Numbered from the stretch's first letter, positions 47,763 through 57,033 are shown. The stretch is DNA of 64,000 nucleotides from Microbacterium sp. Leaf288 (GCF_001422925.1 NZ_LMNI01000014.1:143159-207158), one strand, 5' to 3'. Notes: a model not told the origin generated them from the sequence alone. Numbers and translations are program-made.

Positions 47763-48626
47763 TCAGCGGGTGAAGACGGATGCCGAGGGCTTGGGCGACG
47801 GCGTCGCGTCGGCGTCGGTGGCCACGCGCGCGCCGCGCGCGAACTCGTCGAGCTCGCGTCCTTCGGCGACCTTGGCGGGGTGCGGACCGGCGGCCATGAG
47901 GCGCGGGAGCCACTCGGTCGGAAGGGGCGCGCGGGATGCGGCGATCACGAGGTTGCCGAAGCGGCGGCCCTTGAGCGTCTGCACCTCGGCGAGCACGATC
48001 ACATGCTCGAGCACGGCCTGGACGGTCGCGACCTCGCGGCGGGCGAAGGCGAGTCCCGCGCCGTCGGCCACGTTCACGAGGAGCACTCCGTCGGGGGCGA
48101 GGAACCGTGCGGCCTCGGTGAAGAACTCCACGGTCGTGAGATGCGCGGGCGTCTGAGCGCCCGAGTAGACGTCCGAGACGACGAGGTCGGCGGCGCCCAC
48201 GAGACCCGCGGGCAGGCGCCCGAGCGTCTCGCGCGCATCGCCGATGCGCACTCGGATCGAGGCACCGCGGGCGAGCGGCAGGTTCTCGCGCACGAGGTCC
48301 CACAGCGCCGGCTCCAGCTCGACCACCTGCTGCCGCGAGCCCGGACGCGTCTGCTCGATGTACCGCGGGATCGTGAGCGCGCCGGCGCCCAGGTGGATCG
48401 CGGTCAGCGGCTGCCCGGGCATCCGCAGCCGGTCGATCACGGCACCCATGCGCGCGACGTACTCGAAGTGCAGGTGCGTCGGATCGTCGAGGTCCACGTG
48501 CGACTGCGGCGTGCCGTCGACGTCGAGCTCCCACCCGCCGCCGAACGGCGAGCGCACCACGCGGGCGAGGGTCCCATCCGAGAGCCGGACGGAGGGGACG
48601 GGTGTCTCTTCCCTCGCGCGCGCCAT
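47763..48626 (-). CDS. spermidine synthase-like methyltransferase-fold protein
   Basis: 287 residues, Rossmann-like aminopropyl/methyl-transferase fold. LTAIHLGAGALTIPRYI is motif I, QQVVELEPALWDLVREN holds the acidic ribose-binding residue, and IGDARETLGRLPAG and LVVSDVYSGAQTPAHL follow. Actinobacterial proteins of this kind are annotated as spermidine synthases but lack the full putrescine site, and several are orphan methyltransferases. A TAACGT hexamer seven bases before ATG 48626 suggests a leaderless start. Confidence 0.8.
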   Translation of the reverse strand: MARAREETPVPSVRLSDGTLARVVRSPFGGGWELDVDGTPQSHVDLDDPTHLHFEYVARMGAVIDRLRMPGQPLTAIHLGAGALTIPRYIEQTRPGSRQQVVELEPALWDLVRENLPLARGASIRVRIGDARETLGRLPAGLVGAADLVVSDVYSGAQTPAHLTTVEFFTEAARFLAPDGVLLVNVADGAGLAFARREVATVQAVLEHVIVLAEVQTLKGRRFGNLVIAASRAPLPTEWLPRLMAAGPHPAKVAEGRELDEFARGARVATDADATPSPKPSASVFTR

Positions 48627-48633
48627 GCTCCCC

Positions 48634-48639
48634 ACGTTA
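48634..48639 (-). promoter_or_regulatory. -10-like TAACGT before the spermidine-synthase-like gene
   Basis: TAACGT, seven bases, then ATG 48626 on the minus strand. The remaining gap to 48884 holds TAGCGT at 48788, a possible -10 for the peptide-importer operon, and no gene. Confidence 0.45.
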
Positions 48640-48884
48640 GCCGCATCGCCGTCGCCGGCGGTGTGCGGTTGACGGTTCTGCCCGCCGTCGGCGGAGCGCC
48701 CTGCGCAGAACGCTGAACACGCAGCATCCGTATCCGCCGAAACCGAATCGAGACACAGGCGTAACCGACGGGAACGCCGCACCCGGGTAGCGTCGGAGCA
48801 TCACACCCCGCTGAGGGCTTGCGCGCACCTCTGCTCCACGACGATGTGCAGCGGAGCCCACACGACATGGAAGGTGCACAGCAC

Positions 48885-50543
48885 ATGCTCCACACTGCGA
48901 GAAGGCGCTGGCTCGCCGGCGCCGCCGCGGTCGCCGTCGGCGCGATCGTCCTCACCGCCTGCGCGAGTCAGCGCGACGACGGCGGCGGAGACGAGCAGGC
49001 GAGCGACGTCGACTCGACGTTCGTCTTCGGCGCGTCGGGAGACCCGGCCAGCCTCGACCCCGCGTTCGCGAGCGACGGCGAGACGTTCCGCGTCGCGCGC
49101 CAGATGTTCGAGGGCCTGGTGGGCACGGTGCCCGGGACGGCCGACCCCGCGCCCCTCCTCGCCAAGAGCTGGGAGCAGCCCGACGACACGACCTACGTCT
49201 TCACCCTCGAAGAGGGCGTGAAGTTCCACGACGGCACCGACTTCAACGCTGAGGCCGTCTGCTACAACTTCGACCGTCAGAACGCCTTCACCGGCGTCGC
49301 CGCGTCGCAGAGCATGGCCTACTACTGGGGCGTCATCATGCGCGGCTTCGGCGACGAGTCGATCTACGACTCCTGCACGGCCGACAGTGAGACCCAGGCG
49401 ACGATCACGCTGAAGCAGCCGTTCGCCGGGTTCATCCCGGCGCTGTCGCTGCCGTCGTTCTCGATCCAGAGCCCGGACGCTCTCGAGGAGTACGGCGCCG
49501 ACGATGTCGGCGGCACCGAGGAGGCGCCTGTCCAGAGCGAGTACGGCCAGGGCCACCCCACCGGCACCGGGCCCTTCGTCTTCGACTCGATCTCGCTCGG
49601 CGAGCAGACCGTGCTCAAGGCGAACCCCGACTACTGGGGCGAGCAGGGCGACGTCCAGGAAGTCATCTTCCGCGTCATCGGCGACACGACGGCCCGCCGT
49701 CAGGCGCTCGAGGCCGGCAGCATCGACGGCTACGACCTCGTCGCACCGGCCGACCTGCAGGCGCTCGAGGACGCCGGCTTCTCGCTGGTGAACCGCGACC
49801 CGTTCAACGTCCTGTACCTCGGCATGAACCAGGCCGCCCCCGGCCTGTCAGAGCCCAAGGTGCGCCAGGCGATCGCGCACGCGATCGACAAGGACGCGCT
49901 CATCACGCAGGTGCTCCCCGAGGGCACCGTCGCCGCGAGCCAGTTCATGCCGGACGCCGTGATCGGCTGGAACGAGGACGTCACCCAGTACGACTACGAC
50001 CCGGAGGCCGCCAAGGCGCTCCTGGCCGAGGCCGGCTACAGTGAGGCGAACCCGCTGACGATCACGTTCAACTACCCCGTGAACATCTCGCGCCCCTACA
50101 TGCCCAACCCCGAGCAGATCTTCACGAACCTGCAGAGCCAGCTCGAGGCCGTGGGCATCGTGCTCAACCCCGTCACCAACGAGTGGGTCGAGTACCTCGA
50201 CCTGATCCAGGGCGGCACCGAGCACGGCATCCACCTGCTCGGCTGGACCGGCGACTACAACGACCCCGACAACTTCGTGGGCACGTTCTTCGGCCTGCCC
50301 ACCAACGAGTGGGGCTTCGACAACGCCGAGCTGTTCCAGGCGCTCACCGACGCTCGCGGACTCGCGACCGAGGAGGAGCAGGAGGCCGCCTACAAGGCGA
50401 TCAACGAGCAGATCATGGAGTTCCTGCCGGGCATCCCGCTGGCGCATCCGGTCCCGACGCTCGCCTTCGACGCGCGCGTCACGTCCTACCCGGCCAGCCC
50501 GGTGCAGGACGAGGTGTACAACATGGTCGAGCTCAGCGAGTGA
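48885..50543 (+). CDS. peptide ABC transporter substrate-binding lipoprotein (DppA/OppA type)
   Basis: 552 residues from ATG 48885 (ATG 48867 adds six residues and is equally possible). Signal peptide with basic start HTARRRW, hydrophobic core and lipobox IVLTAC. The family-5 binding-protein fold shows in FGASGDPASLDPAFASDG, YVFTLEEGVKFHDGTDFNAEAV, GTGPFVFDS and GEQTVLKANPDYWG. It captures oligopeptides or dipeptides outside the cell. It is followed by two permeases in the same direction and by a convergent dual ATPase gene. A strong hairpin directly after the stop may keep its expression higher than that of the permeases. Confidence 0.92.
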   Translation: MLHTARRRWLAGAAAVAVGAIVLTACASQRDDGGGDEQASDVDSTFVFGASGDPASLDPAFASDGETFRVARQMFEGLVGTVPGTADPAPLLAKSWEQPDDTTYVFTLEEGVKFHDGTDFNAEAVCYNFDRQNAFTGVAASQSMAYYWGVIMRGFGDESIYDSCTADSETQATITLKQPFAGFIPALSLPSFSIQSPDALEEYGADDVGGTEEAPVQSEYGQGHPTGTGPFVFDSISLGEQTVLKANPDYWGEQGDVQEVIFRVIGDTTARRQALEAGSIDGYDLVAPADLQALEDAGFSLVNRDPFNVLYLGMNQAAPGLSEPKVRQAIAHAIDKDALITQVLPEGTVAASQFMPDAVIGWNEDVTQYDYDPEAAKALLAEAGYSEANPLTITFNYPVNISRPYMPNPEQIFTNLQSQLEAVGIVLNPVTNEWVEYLDLIQGGTEHGIHLLGWTGDYNDPDNFVGTFFGLPTNEWGFDNAELFQALTDARGLATEEEQEAAYKAINEQIMEFLPGIPLAHPVPTLAFDARVTSYPASPVQDEVYNMVELSE

Positions 50544-50550
50544 CGCCGTG

Positions 50551-50596
50551 ACCGGATGCCCCGTCCCGGCGACAGCGCCGGGACGGGGCATCCGGT
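50551..50596 (+). terminator. perfect hairpin between binding-protein and permease genes
   Basis: 21-bp perfect stem with a 4-nt ACAG loop (core GGATGCCCCGTCCCGGC). It lies 8 bp after the binding-protein stop. Probably an attenuating/mRNA-stabilising hairpin inside the operon. Confidence 0.8.
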
Positions 50597-50650
50597 TCCC
50601 CCCGTCGGCTCGCCACGCGGCCACCGGTCGCCGTCCCCGGAGATTCCCAC

Positions 50651-51655
50651 GTGCTACGCACCATCGGCAGGCGCCTCCTCCTGCTCGTCCCGACCCTGTT
50701 CGGGTTGACCATCCTGTTGTTCTTCTGGGTGCGCGCCCTGCCCGGCGGGCCGGCCGTCGCCCTCCTCGGCGAGCGGGCGACGCCCGAGCGGGTCGCCGAG
50801 ATCAACGAGCTCTACGGCTTCAACGAGCCGCTCATCGCGCAGTACTTCACGTGGCTCGGACAGCTGCTGCAAGGAAACTTCGGGGTCTCGATCCAGACGC
50901 AGCGTCCCGTGACCGAGGAGTTCACCCGGCGCTTTCCGGCCACCCTCGAGCTCACGATGTTCGCGATCATCCTCGCGGTCGGCGTGGGCATCGCGATCGG
51001 CTACTGGGCCGCCCGCCGCCACGGCAAGGCCGCCGACCACTTCGCGGTGTTCGCGAGCCTCATCGGCATCACGATCCCGGTCTTCTTCCTCGGCGTCATC
51101 CTCAAGTGGGTGTTCGCCGTCCAGCTCGGCTGGCTCCCCTCCGACGGCCGTCAGGATCCGCGCCTCGACGCGACGCACTACACGAACTTCTACGTGCTCG
51201 ACGGCATCATCACGGGCGAATGGGATGCCGCGTGGGACGCGTTCCTGCACCTGATCCTGCCGGGAATCGCCCTGGCGACGATCCCGCTCGCGATCATCAC
51301 GCGCATCACCCGCGCCTCGGTGCTCGAGGTCCAGAACTCGGACTACGTGCGCACCGGCATGGCGAAGGGCATCTCGCGCTCGACCATCCGCGGCCGTTTC
51401 ATCCTGCGCAACTCGCTGCTGCCGGTCGTGACCACGATCGGCCTCCAGTTCGGCCTGCTGCTGTCGGGGGCGATCCTGACCGAGTCGGTGTTCGCCTACC
51501 CCGGCATCGGGTCGTTCCTCTCCCGCGCCATCTTCACGCGCGACTACCCCGTGCTGCAGGGTTTCATCCTCTTCATCGCCGTCATCTACGCGCTCATCAA
51601 CCTCGCGGTGGACGTGTCGTACAGCTTCATCGACCCGAGAGTGCGGGTGCAGTGA
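50651..51655 (+). CDS. peptide ABC transporter permease (DppB type)
   Basis: 334 residues from GTG 50651 with GGAG 8 bases before. Opening helix TIGRRLLLLVPTLFGLTILLFFWVRALPGG is diagnostic of DppB/OppB. Several further helices follow, then the EAA loop (VLEVQNSDYVRTGMAKGISRSTIRGRFILRNSLLPVV). The ending YPVLQGFILFIAVIYALINLAVDVSYSFIDPRVR is the family C-terminus. Forms the channel with the following DppC-type protein. Confidence 0.93.
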   Translation: MLRTIGRRLLLLVPTLFGLTILLFFWVRALPGGPAVALLGERATPERVAEINELYGFNEPLIAQYFTWLGQLLQGNFGVSIQTQRPVTEEFTRRFPATLELTMFAIILAVGVGIAIGYWAARRHGKAADHFAVFASLIGITIPVFFLGVILKWVFAVQLGWLPSDGRQDPRLDATHYTNFYVLDGIITGEWDAAWDAFLHLILPGIALATIPLAIITRITRASVLEVQNSDYVRTGMAKGISRSTIRGRFILRNSLLPVVTTIGLQFGLLLSGAILTESVFAYPGIGSFLSRAIFTRDYPVLQGFILFIAVIYALINLAVDVSYSFIDPRVRVQ

Positions 51656-51683
51656 TGATGCGCATCGAGATCGGAGGTGCGGC

Positions 51684-52646
51684 ATGACGTCCGCGATGCT
51701 TCCCCCCGCCCCCAGCGGCGGCCCCGTCGACGACACCGCGGTCGACGACAAGGAGCTGCTCGCCGCGAAGACCCGCGGCGGCGGCTTCTGGCGCGACGTC
51801 TTCCGGCGTCTGCGCCGCAACCCGAGCGCGTGGGTCGGCGCCGTCATCATCTCGATCTTCGTGCTCGTGGCGGTCTTCGCGCCCTGGCTGGCGCCGTACG
51901 GTCCCGAGGAGCTGCCCGGCCAGCAGTACATCACGCCGGGCCACATCCCCGGCCCGGGCGAGATCCCCGGCTTCCCCCTCGGCTTCGACCGCTTCGGCGG
52001 TGACATGCTGTCGAAGCTCATCTGGGGCGCGCGCGCGTCGCTCGTGATCGGCATCGTGTCGACGCTCCTCGGACTCATCGGCGGCATGATCCTCGGCCTC
52101 GTCGCGGCCACGTTCGGCGGCTGGGTCGACACGCTCATCATGCGCTTCGTCGACATCCTGCTGTCAGTGCCGTCGCTGCTGCTCGCCGTCTCGATCGCGG
52201 CGCTCATGGGCCAGACGCCCCTCGCGATCATGATCGCGATCGGCGCCGCCCAGGTGCCGATCTTCGCGCGACTGCTGCGGGCGTCGATGCTGCAGCAGAG
52301 ATCGAGCGACTACGTGCTCTCGGCGGCGACGCTCGGCCTCGGCCGTGGACGCATCACGATGAGCCACGTGCTCCCGAACGCGGTCGGCCCGGTCATCGTC
52401 CAGGCGACGCTGACGCTCGCGACCGCGGTCATCGAGGCCGCCGGCCTGTCGTACCTCGGCCTGGGCGGCGGCGTGCCCCAGACCGCCGAATGGGGCCGTA
52501 TGCTCACCTACGCGCAGCTGGAGCTCGCCGTCAACCCGTGGATCGCGATCCTGCCGGGCATCTGCATCACGGTGACCGCGCTGGGCTTCACACTCCTCGG
52601 CGAGGCCCTGCGCGAGGCGATGGATCCCCGCACCCGCGCGCGCTGA
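51684..52646 (+). CDS. peptide ABC transporter permease (DppC type)
   Basis: 320 residues; GGAGG six bases before ATG 51684. About 45 cytoplasmic residues lead to the first helix (AVIISIFVLVAVFAPWLAPYG), as usual for DppC/OppC. The extracytoplasmic loop has GFDRFGGDMLSKLIWGARASL. The EAA loop is LLRASMLQQRSSDYVLSAATLGLGRGRI, and the end is the family LGFTLLGEALREAMDPRTR. Confidence 0.93.
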   Translation: MTSAMLPPAPSGGPVDDTAVDDKELLAAKTRGGGFWRDVFRRLRRNPSAWVGAVIISIFVLVAVFAPWLAPYGPEELPGQQYITPGHIPGPGEIPGFPLGFDRFGGDMLSKLIWGARASLVIGIVSTLLGLIGGMILGLVAATFGGWVDTLIMRFVDILLSVPSLLLAVSIAALMGQTPLAIMIAIGAAQVPIFARLLRASMLQQRSSDYVLSAATLGLGRGRITMSHVLPNAVGPVIVQATLTLATAVIEAAGLSYLGLGGGVPQTAEWGRMLTYAQLELAVNPWIAILPGICITVTALGFTLLGEALREAMDPRTRAR

Positions 52647-52667
52647 CCCCCGGCCGGCCCGGGGGTC
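52645..52667. terminator. terminator between convergent permease and ATPase genes
   Basis: Perfect 9-bp arms GACCCCCGG/CCGGGGGTC with a 5-nt loop, overlapping the permease stop codon. Confidence 0.65.
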
Positions 52668-52703
52668 GGTGGAAGCCGGGCGCTGAGCCGTCGTACCGAG
52701 AAG

Positions 52704-54500
52704 TCAGACGGCGATGTCGAGCTCGTTGCCCGGGATCGAGGCGAGCAGGCGCCGCGTGTACGGGTCGCGCGGGTTCGTGAAGATCTCTTCGGAGGACGCC
52801 GCCTCGACGAGCTGCCCGTCCTTCATGACGCAGACGTAGTCGCTGATGAGGCGGACCACCGCGAGGTCGTGCGAGATGAACAGGTAGCTCAGGCCGTACT
52901 CGCGCTGGAGGTCGCCCAGCAGACGCAGGATCTGATCCTGCACCAGTACGTCGAGGGCCGACACGGGCTCATCGCACACGATGAGATCGGGCGACAGGGC
53001 GAGCGCCCTCGCGATCGCGACGCGCTGCCGCTGGCCGCCCGACAGCTCCGACGGGTACCGGCGCAGCATCGACTGCGGCAGCGCCACGTCGTCGAGCAGC
53101 TGCCGCACGCGTGCGGCGCGGTCCTTCGACGATCCGCGCTTGTAGAAGTCGAGCGGCTCCGAGATGATCCGCTCGATCGAGAACATGGGGTTCAGCGACG
53201 AGTAGGGGTCCTGGAAGATCGGCTGCACGCGCTGGCGGAACTGCTTGAGGGCGCCTCCCTTGAGCGTCGCGACGTCCTGGCCGTCGAAGCGGATGGACCC
53301 GCTGGTCGGCTCGAAGACGCGCAGCACCATGCGCGCCGTCGTGGTCTTGCCCGACCCCGACTCGCCCACGATCGCGACGGTCTCGCCGCGCGGGATGGAG
53401 AACGACACGTCCTGCACGGCCGCGAAGTCCTCTTTCGAGCCGCGCACCTGGTAGATCTTCGTCAGGCCCTCGACCTCGACGATGTAGTCGGGAGCGGATG
53501 CCTCGGCCTCAGGCTCGGTGATCGCGCCGGTCGAGCCCGGCGTCGCATCGGCCGGGTGCTCGGCGGGCACCGGCCCGGACACGGAGGCGGGTGCGGCATC
53601 CGTCGCCGAATCGGCGACGGCGATGTCAGGCTCGGGCGTCGCGGGGGCGACCGCGCGGAACACCTCGGGGCGCAGCCGCACGGCCGCGACCGACGGGGCC
53701 GCCTTGACGAGCGCCTGCGTGTACGGATGCTGCGGATCTTCGAGGATCTGCCGCGCAGGGCCTTGCTCCACGATGCGGCCACGATTCATCACGACGACGC
53801 GCGACGCCCGCTCGGCTGCCAGGCCCAGGTCGTGGGTGATGAGCATGACCGACGTCCCGCGTTCGCTCGTCATCCGCTCGAGCTGGTCGAGGATCGTCTT
53901 CTGCACGGTGACGTCGAGGGCGCTCGTCGGCTCGTCGGCGATCAGCAGCTTGGGGTCGCATGCGAGGCCGATCGCGATGAGCGCGCGCTGCCTCATGCCG
54001 CCCGAGAACTCATGAGGGTACTGCTTGGCCCGGTCGGCCGCGTTCGGGAGACCCGCCGCGGCGAGAGTCTCGACCACCTTGCGGTCGACATCCTTGCGGG
54101 TGGCGAGTCCGTGCGCGAGGAGCGTCTCGGCGATCTGCGAGCCGATCTTGGTGACGGGATTGAGGTTCGACATCGGGTCCTGCGGCACGAGCCCGATCGA
54201 GCGTCCGCGGATGGTGCGCATGACCCCTTCCGAGGCGCCGACGAGGTCTTCGCCCTCGAACAGGATGCTCCCCTTGGTGACCTTGCCATTGCCGGGCAGC
54301 AGCCCGATGACCGCCATCGCGGTCGTCGACTTGCCCGATCCCGACTCGCCGACGATGGCGAGCGTCTCGCCCGCGGCGAGGTCGAGGTCGACGCCTTCGA
54401 CGGCGTGCACCGGCCCGTCGATGGTCTGGAAGTCGACGGCGATGTCGCGGACCTGGAGCAGCGGCGCTCCGGCCACGACGCGTTCGGTGGTTCGGGCCAT
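52704..54500 (-). CDS. fused dual ATP-binding protein of a peptide ABC importer (DppD-DppF fusion)
   Basis: 598 residues with two complete ATPase halves. The first (about 1-260) has GESGSGKST, EFSGGMRQRALIA and LLIADEPTSALDVTVQ; the second (about 335-598) has GESGSGKTT, LSGGQRQRVAIARAL and LIVCDEPVSALDVL. Each half is followed by the oligopeptide-family C-terminal motif (PQHPYTQALVKAAPS and PRDPYTRRLLASIPG). A flexible Ala/Pro/Glu linker joins them. The fusion replaces separate DppD and DppF. It is convergent with the permease operon, an unusual order, but no other ATPase for that importer is nearby. Confidence 0.92.
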   Translation of the reverse strand: MARTTERVVAGAPLLQVRDIAVDFQTIDGPVHAVEGVDLDLAAGETLAIVGESGSGKSTTAMAVIGLLPGNGKVTKGSILFEGEDLVGASEGVMRTIRGRSIGLVPQDPMSNLNPVTKIGSQIAETLLAHGLATRKDVDRKVVETLAAAGLPNAADRAKQYPHEFSGGMRQRALIAIGLACDPKLLIADEPTSALDVTVQKTILDQLERMTSERGTSVMLITHDLGLAAERASRVVVMNRGRIVEQGPARQILEDPQHPYTQALVKAAPSVAAVRLRPEVFRAVAPATPEPDIAVADSATDAAPASVSGPVPAEHPADATPGSTGAITEPEAEASAPDYIVEVEGLTKIYQVRGSKEDFAAVQDVSFSIPRGETVAIVGESGSGKTTTARMVLRVFEPTSGSIRFDGQDVATLKGGALKQFRQRVQPIFQDPYSSLNPMFSIERIISEPLDFYKRGSSKDRAARVRQLLDDVALPQSMLRRYPSELSGGQRQRVAIARALALSPDLIVCDEPVSALDVLVQDQILRLLGDLQREYGLSYLFISHDLAVVRLISDYVCVMKDGQLVEAASSEEIFTNPRDPYTRRLLASIPGNELDIAV

Positions 54501-54637
54501 GCGGTCCATCCTGCCCGGCGGAGTCGTTTCGCGCACCGATGCGGAGTCAGCCTTTACGGATCCGTAACGCGGGCGCGCCCCGAGGTGCCGTGGATCCGTG
54601 GAGTTCCGCCGGCGGGCTGTCCGCTGCGCGGCGGCAG

Positions 54638-54643
54638 TACCGT
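54638..54643 (+). promoter_or_regulatory. -10-like TACCGT, leaderless start of pxpA
   Basis: TACCGT, six bases (GGAGCA), then ATG 54650. GGAG is also within those six bases but too close to serve well. Confidence 0.5.
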
Positions 54644-54649
54644 GGAGCA

Positions 54650-55405
54650 ATGGCGGCCATCGACCTCAACGCCGACCTCGGCGAGACCGTGGACGGGGTG
54701 CCCACGGCAGACGACGAGGCGATGTTCGCGGTCATCTCGAGCGCGAACGTGGCCTGCGGCGGGCACGCGGGCGACGCTGTCTCGATGCGCGAGGCCGTGG
54801 TCCGCGCCGAGCGATTCGGTGTCGCCGTCGGGGCCCACCCGTCGTACCCCGATCGCGCGAGCTTCGGCCGGGTCGCCGTCATCATCGATCCCGCCGAACT
54901 CGCTGCGACGGTCGCGGAACAGCTCGCCGCGCTCGCCGACGCCGGCGCCGACCTCCGCTACGTCAAGCCCCACGGAGCGCTGTACCACGAGGTCACCGTC
55001 GACCGCGAGAAGGCCGATGCCGTCGCCCGGGCGATCGCGGACCGCTCCGCGCTGCTCGGCCGGCCCTTGCCCGTGCTGGGCCTGGGCGGTGAGATCGCAA
55101 GGGCAGCGGCATCCGTCGGCCTGCCGTTCGTCCACGAGGCGTTCCTCGATCGCGGCTACCTCCCTGACGGCTCGCTCGTGCCGCGAACGCAGCCGGGCGC
55201 ACTGCTCGACGACCCCGCGCTGGTGGCGGCGAGGGCCGTCCGCCTCGCGGACGAGGGCGTGGTCGAGGCGGTCGACGGCTCCCTCGTGCACGCGGATGCC
55301 GCGTCGCTGTGCGTGCACGGCGACTCGCCGTCGGCGGTCGACATGGCCCGCGCCGTGCGCGCGGCGCTCGACGCCGCCGGCGTGGAGGTGCGGGCGCCGT
55401 GGTGA
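54650..55405 (+). CDS. pxpA: 5-oxoprolinase subunit A (LamB/YcsF family)
   Basis: 251 residues. IDLNADLGETVDG, SSANVACGGHAGD and VGAHPSYPDRASFGR are the hallmark motifs of the LamB/YcsF family. With PxpB and PxpC it opens 5-oxoproline (pyroglutamate) to glutamate using ATP, clearing a damage product of glutamine and of peptide turnover. The stop overlaps the GTG of the PxpB-PxpC fusion (GTGA), so the complex is made from one transcript. Confidence 0.93.
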   Translation: MAAIDLNADLGETVDGVPTADDEAMFAVISSANVACGGHAGDAVSMREAVVRAERFGVAVGAHPSYPDRASFGRVAVIIDPAELAATVAEQLAALADAGADLRYVKPHGALYHEVTVDREKADAVARAIADRSALLGRPLPVLGLGGEIARAAASVGLPFVHEAFLDRGYLPDGSLVPRTQPGALLDDPALVAARAVRLADEGVVEAVDGSLVHADAASLCVHGDSPSAVDMARAVRAALDAAGVEVRAPW

Positions 55406-57033
55406 GCCCGCGCGTGCGGCCGATGGGGGAGCGCGCGTTCCTCCTCGAGGTCGGCGCCCTCGATGACGTGCTTCCGCTCCACGCCGCGCTCGCCGCCTCG
55501 CGTCCGGAGGGCGTCATAGACCTCGTCCCCGCCGCGCGCACGGTGCTCGTGCGGGTCGACCCGCGGGTGCTGCCGGCCGCGGCCGCGCGTGCGTGGGCGC
55601 TCGGTGCGGCGACCGAGACCCGCGAGGCGACGGATGCTGCGGCCCCGCCCGTCGAGCTCGACATCGCGTACGACGGGGCCGACCTGGCCGACACCGCGCG
55701 CCTGCTGGGGGTCGACGCCCACGAACTCGCGCGGCGCCACGCCGAGGCGGACTGGCGGGTCGCGTTCACGGGCTTCGCGCCCGGCTTCGGGTACCTCGTG
55801 AGCGACGGCTGGACCTTCGACGTGCCCCGGCTCGAGTCGCCCCGCACCCGGGTGCCTGCCGGGTCGGTGGGGCTCGCCGGCGCCTTCAGCGGCGCCTACC
55901 CGCGCGACACCCCCGGTGGCTGGCGGCTCATCGGCACGACCACGGCGCCCCTTTTCGACCCGGATGCCGCGTCCCCCGCGCTGCTCGCACCGGGAGCGCG
56001 CGTGCGGTTCCGCCCGGTGCCCGCTGCGGTCTCCGGTGCCCGCCCGACCTCGATCGAGAGCCGCTCGCCTGTCGCGAACGGTCGGCCGGCGCAGCAGGTT
56101 GTGACAGGTGAGCGGCTGCAGGCCGGGGAAGCCGGGGCGCCTGTGGGCGAGCGGGCGACGGGGCGCAGCATCCGTGTCGCCGAACCAGGCCTCTTGACGA
56201 CCGTGCAGGATCTCGGGCGCGAAGGCGCGGGCTCGGTCGGCGTCGCCGTGTCGGGGGCGCTCGACCGCGGAGCGCTGCGCACCGCGAATCGCCTGGTCGG
56301 AAACCCCGAGGGCGCCGCCGGCCTCGAGATCACGATGGGTGGCCTGCGCGCCGTGGCCACCGCCGATCTCTGGCTCGCCGTCACCGGCGCCTGGGGCACG
56401 GTGCGGATCGACGGACGCGAGGTGGATCCGTACCAGGCGCACGCGTGGCCCGCCGGAGCGGAGCTGCACCTCGACTGGTTCGCGCACGGCGCCCGCGGCT
56501 ACATCGCTGTGCGCGGCGGCCTCGACGCCCGCGTCGTGCTCGGGTCGCGCGCGACCGATCTGCTCGCGGGACTCGGGCCTGCGGCGCTGCGCGCCGGCGA
56601 CCTCGTGCCGGTGCGCGACGACGCGTCGGCACCGATCCCGGTCGCCCCGCCCGGTGCATGGGGGGCGCCCCACGACGACGAGCTCGAGCTCGATCTGGCT
56701 CCCGGGCCTCGCGCCGACTGGTTCTCCCCGGCCGCGCTCGCGACCCTGTACGACTCGGTGTGGACGGTCTCGAACCACGCCGACCGCGTCGGCGCGCGCC
56801 TCGACGGTGCCGAGCTGCCGCGTCTGCGCACCGGCGAGCTCGCGAGCGAGGGCATGGTGCCGGGTGCGCTGCAGGTGCCGCCGAGCGGCCGGCCCACGAT
56901 CCTCCTCGCCGACGGTCCGGTCACCGGCGGCTATCCGGTGATCGCGGTGGTGACGGATGCCGGCCTCGACCTCGTCGCTCAGGCCCGGCCGGGTACCCGC
57001 ATCCGCTTCCGGCACGCGCGCCCGGGCGGCTGA
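55402..57033 (+). CDS. pxpBC: 5-oxoprolinase subunits B and C fused
   Basis: 543 residues from GTG 55402 (GTG 55399 also in frame). The N-terminal half (about 1-210) is PxpB/KipI-like: GERAFLLEVGALDDV, then FTGFAPGFGYLVSDG and the GTPAGSVGLAG-like RVPAGSVGLAGAFSG. A linker of about 40 residues follows. The C-terminal half (about 250-543) is PxpC/KipA-like: IRVAEPGLLTTVQDLGREG, GNPEGAAGLEITMGG and the ending GGYPVIAVVTDAGLDLVAQ. Together with PxpA it forms the ATP-dependent 5-oxoprolinase. Fusion of B and C is known in actinobacteria. Confidence 0.92.
   Translation: MSPRVRPMGERAFLLEVGALDDVLPLHAALAASRPEGVIDLVPAARTVLVRVDPRVLPAAAARAWALGAATETREATDAAAPPVELDIAYDGADLADTARLLGVDAHELARRHAEADWRVAFTGFAPGFGYLVSDGWTFDVPRLESPRTRVPAGSVGLAGAFSGAYPRDTPGGWRLIGTTTAPLFDPDAASPALLAPGARVRFRPVPAAVSGARPTSIESRSPVANGRPAQQVVTGERLQAGEAGAPVGERATGRSIRVAEPGLLTTVQDLGREGAGSVGVAVSGALDRGALRTANRLVGNPEGAAGLEITMGGLRAVATADLWLAVTGAWGTVRIDGREVDPYQAHAWPAGAELHLDWFAHGARGYIAVRGGLDARVVLGSRATDLLAGLGPAALRAGDLVPVRDDASAPIPVAPPGAWGAPHDDELELDLAPGPRADWFSPAALATLYDSVWTVSNHADRVGARLDGAELPRLRTGELASEGMVPGALQVPPSGRPTILLADGPVTGGYPVIAVVTDAGLDLVAQARPGTRIRFRHARPGG

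Noticed and set aside
52869..55466. 865-codon plus-strand frame over the dual ATPase gene
   Set aside because: Antisense to an ATPase with two full motif sets; the translation is His/Arg/Asp-rich with no domain.
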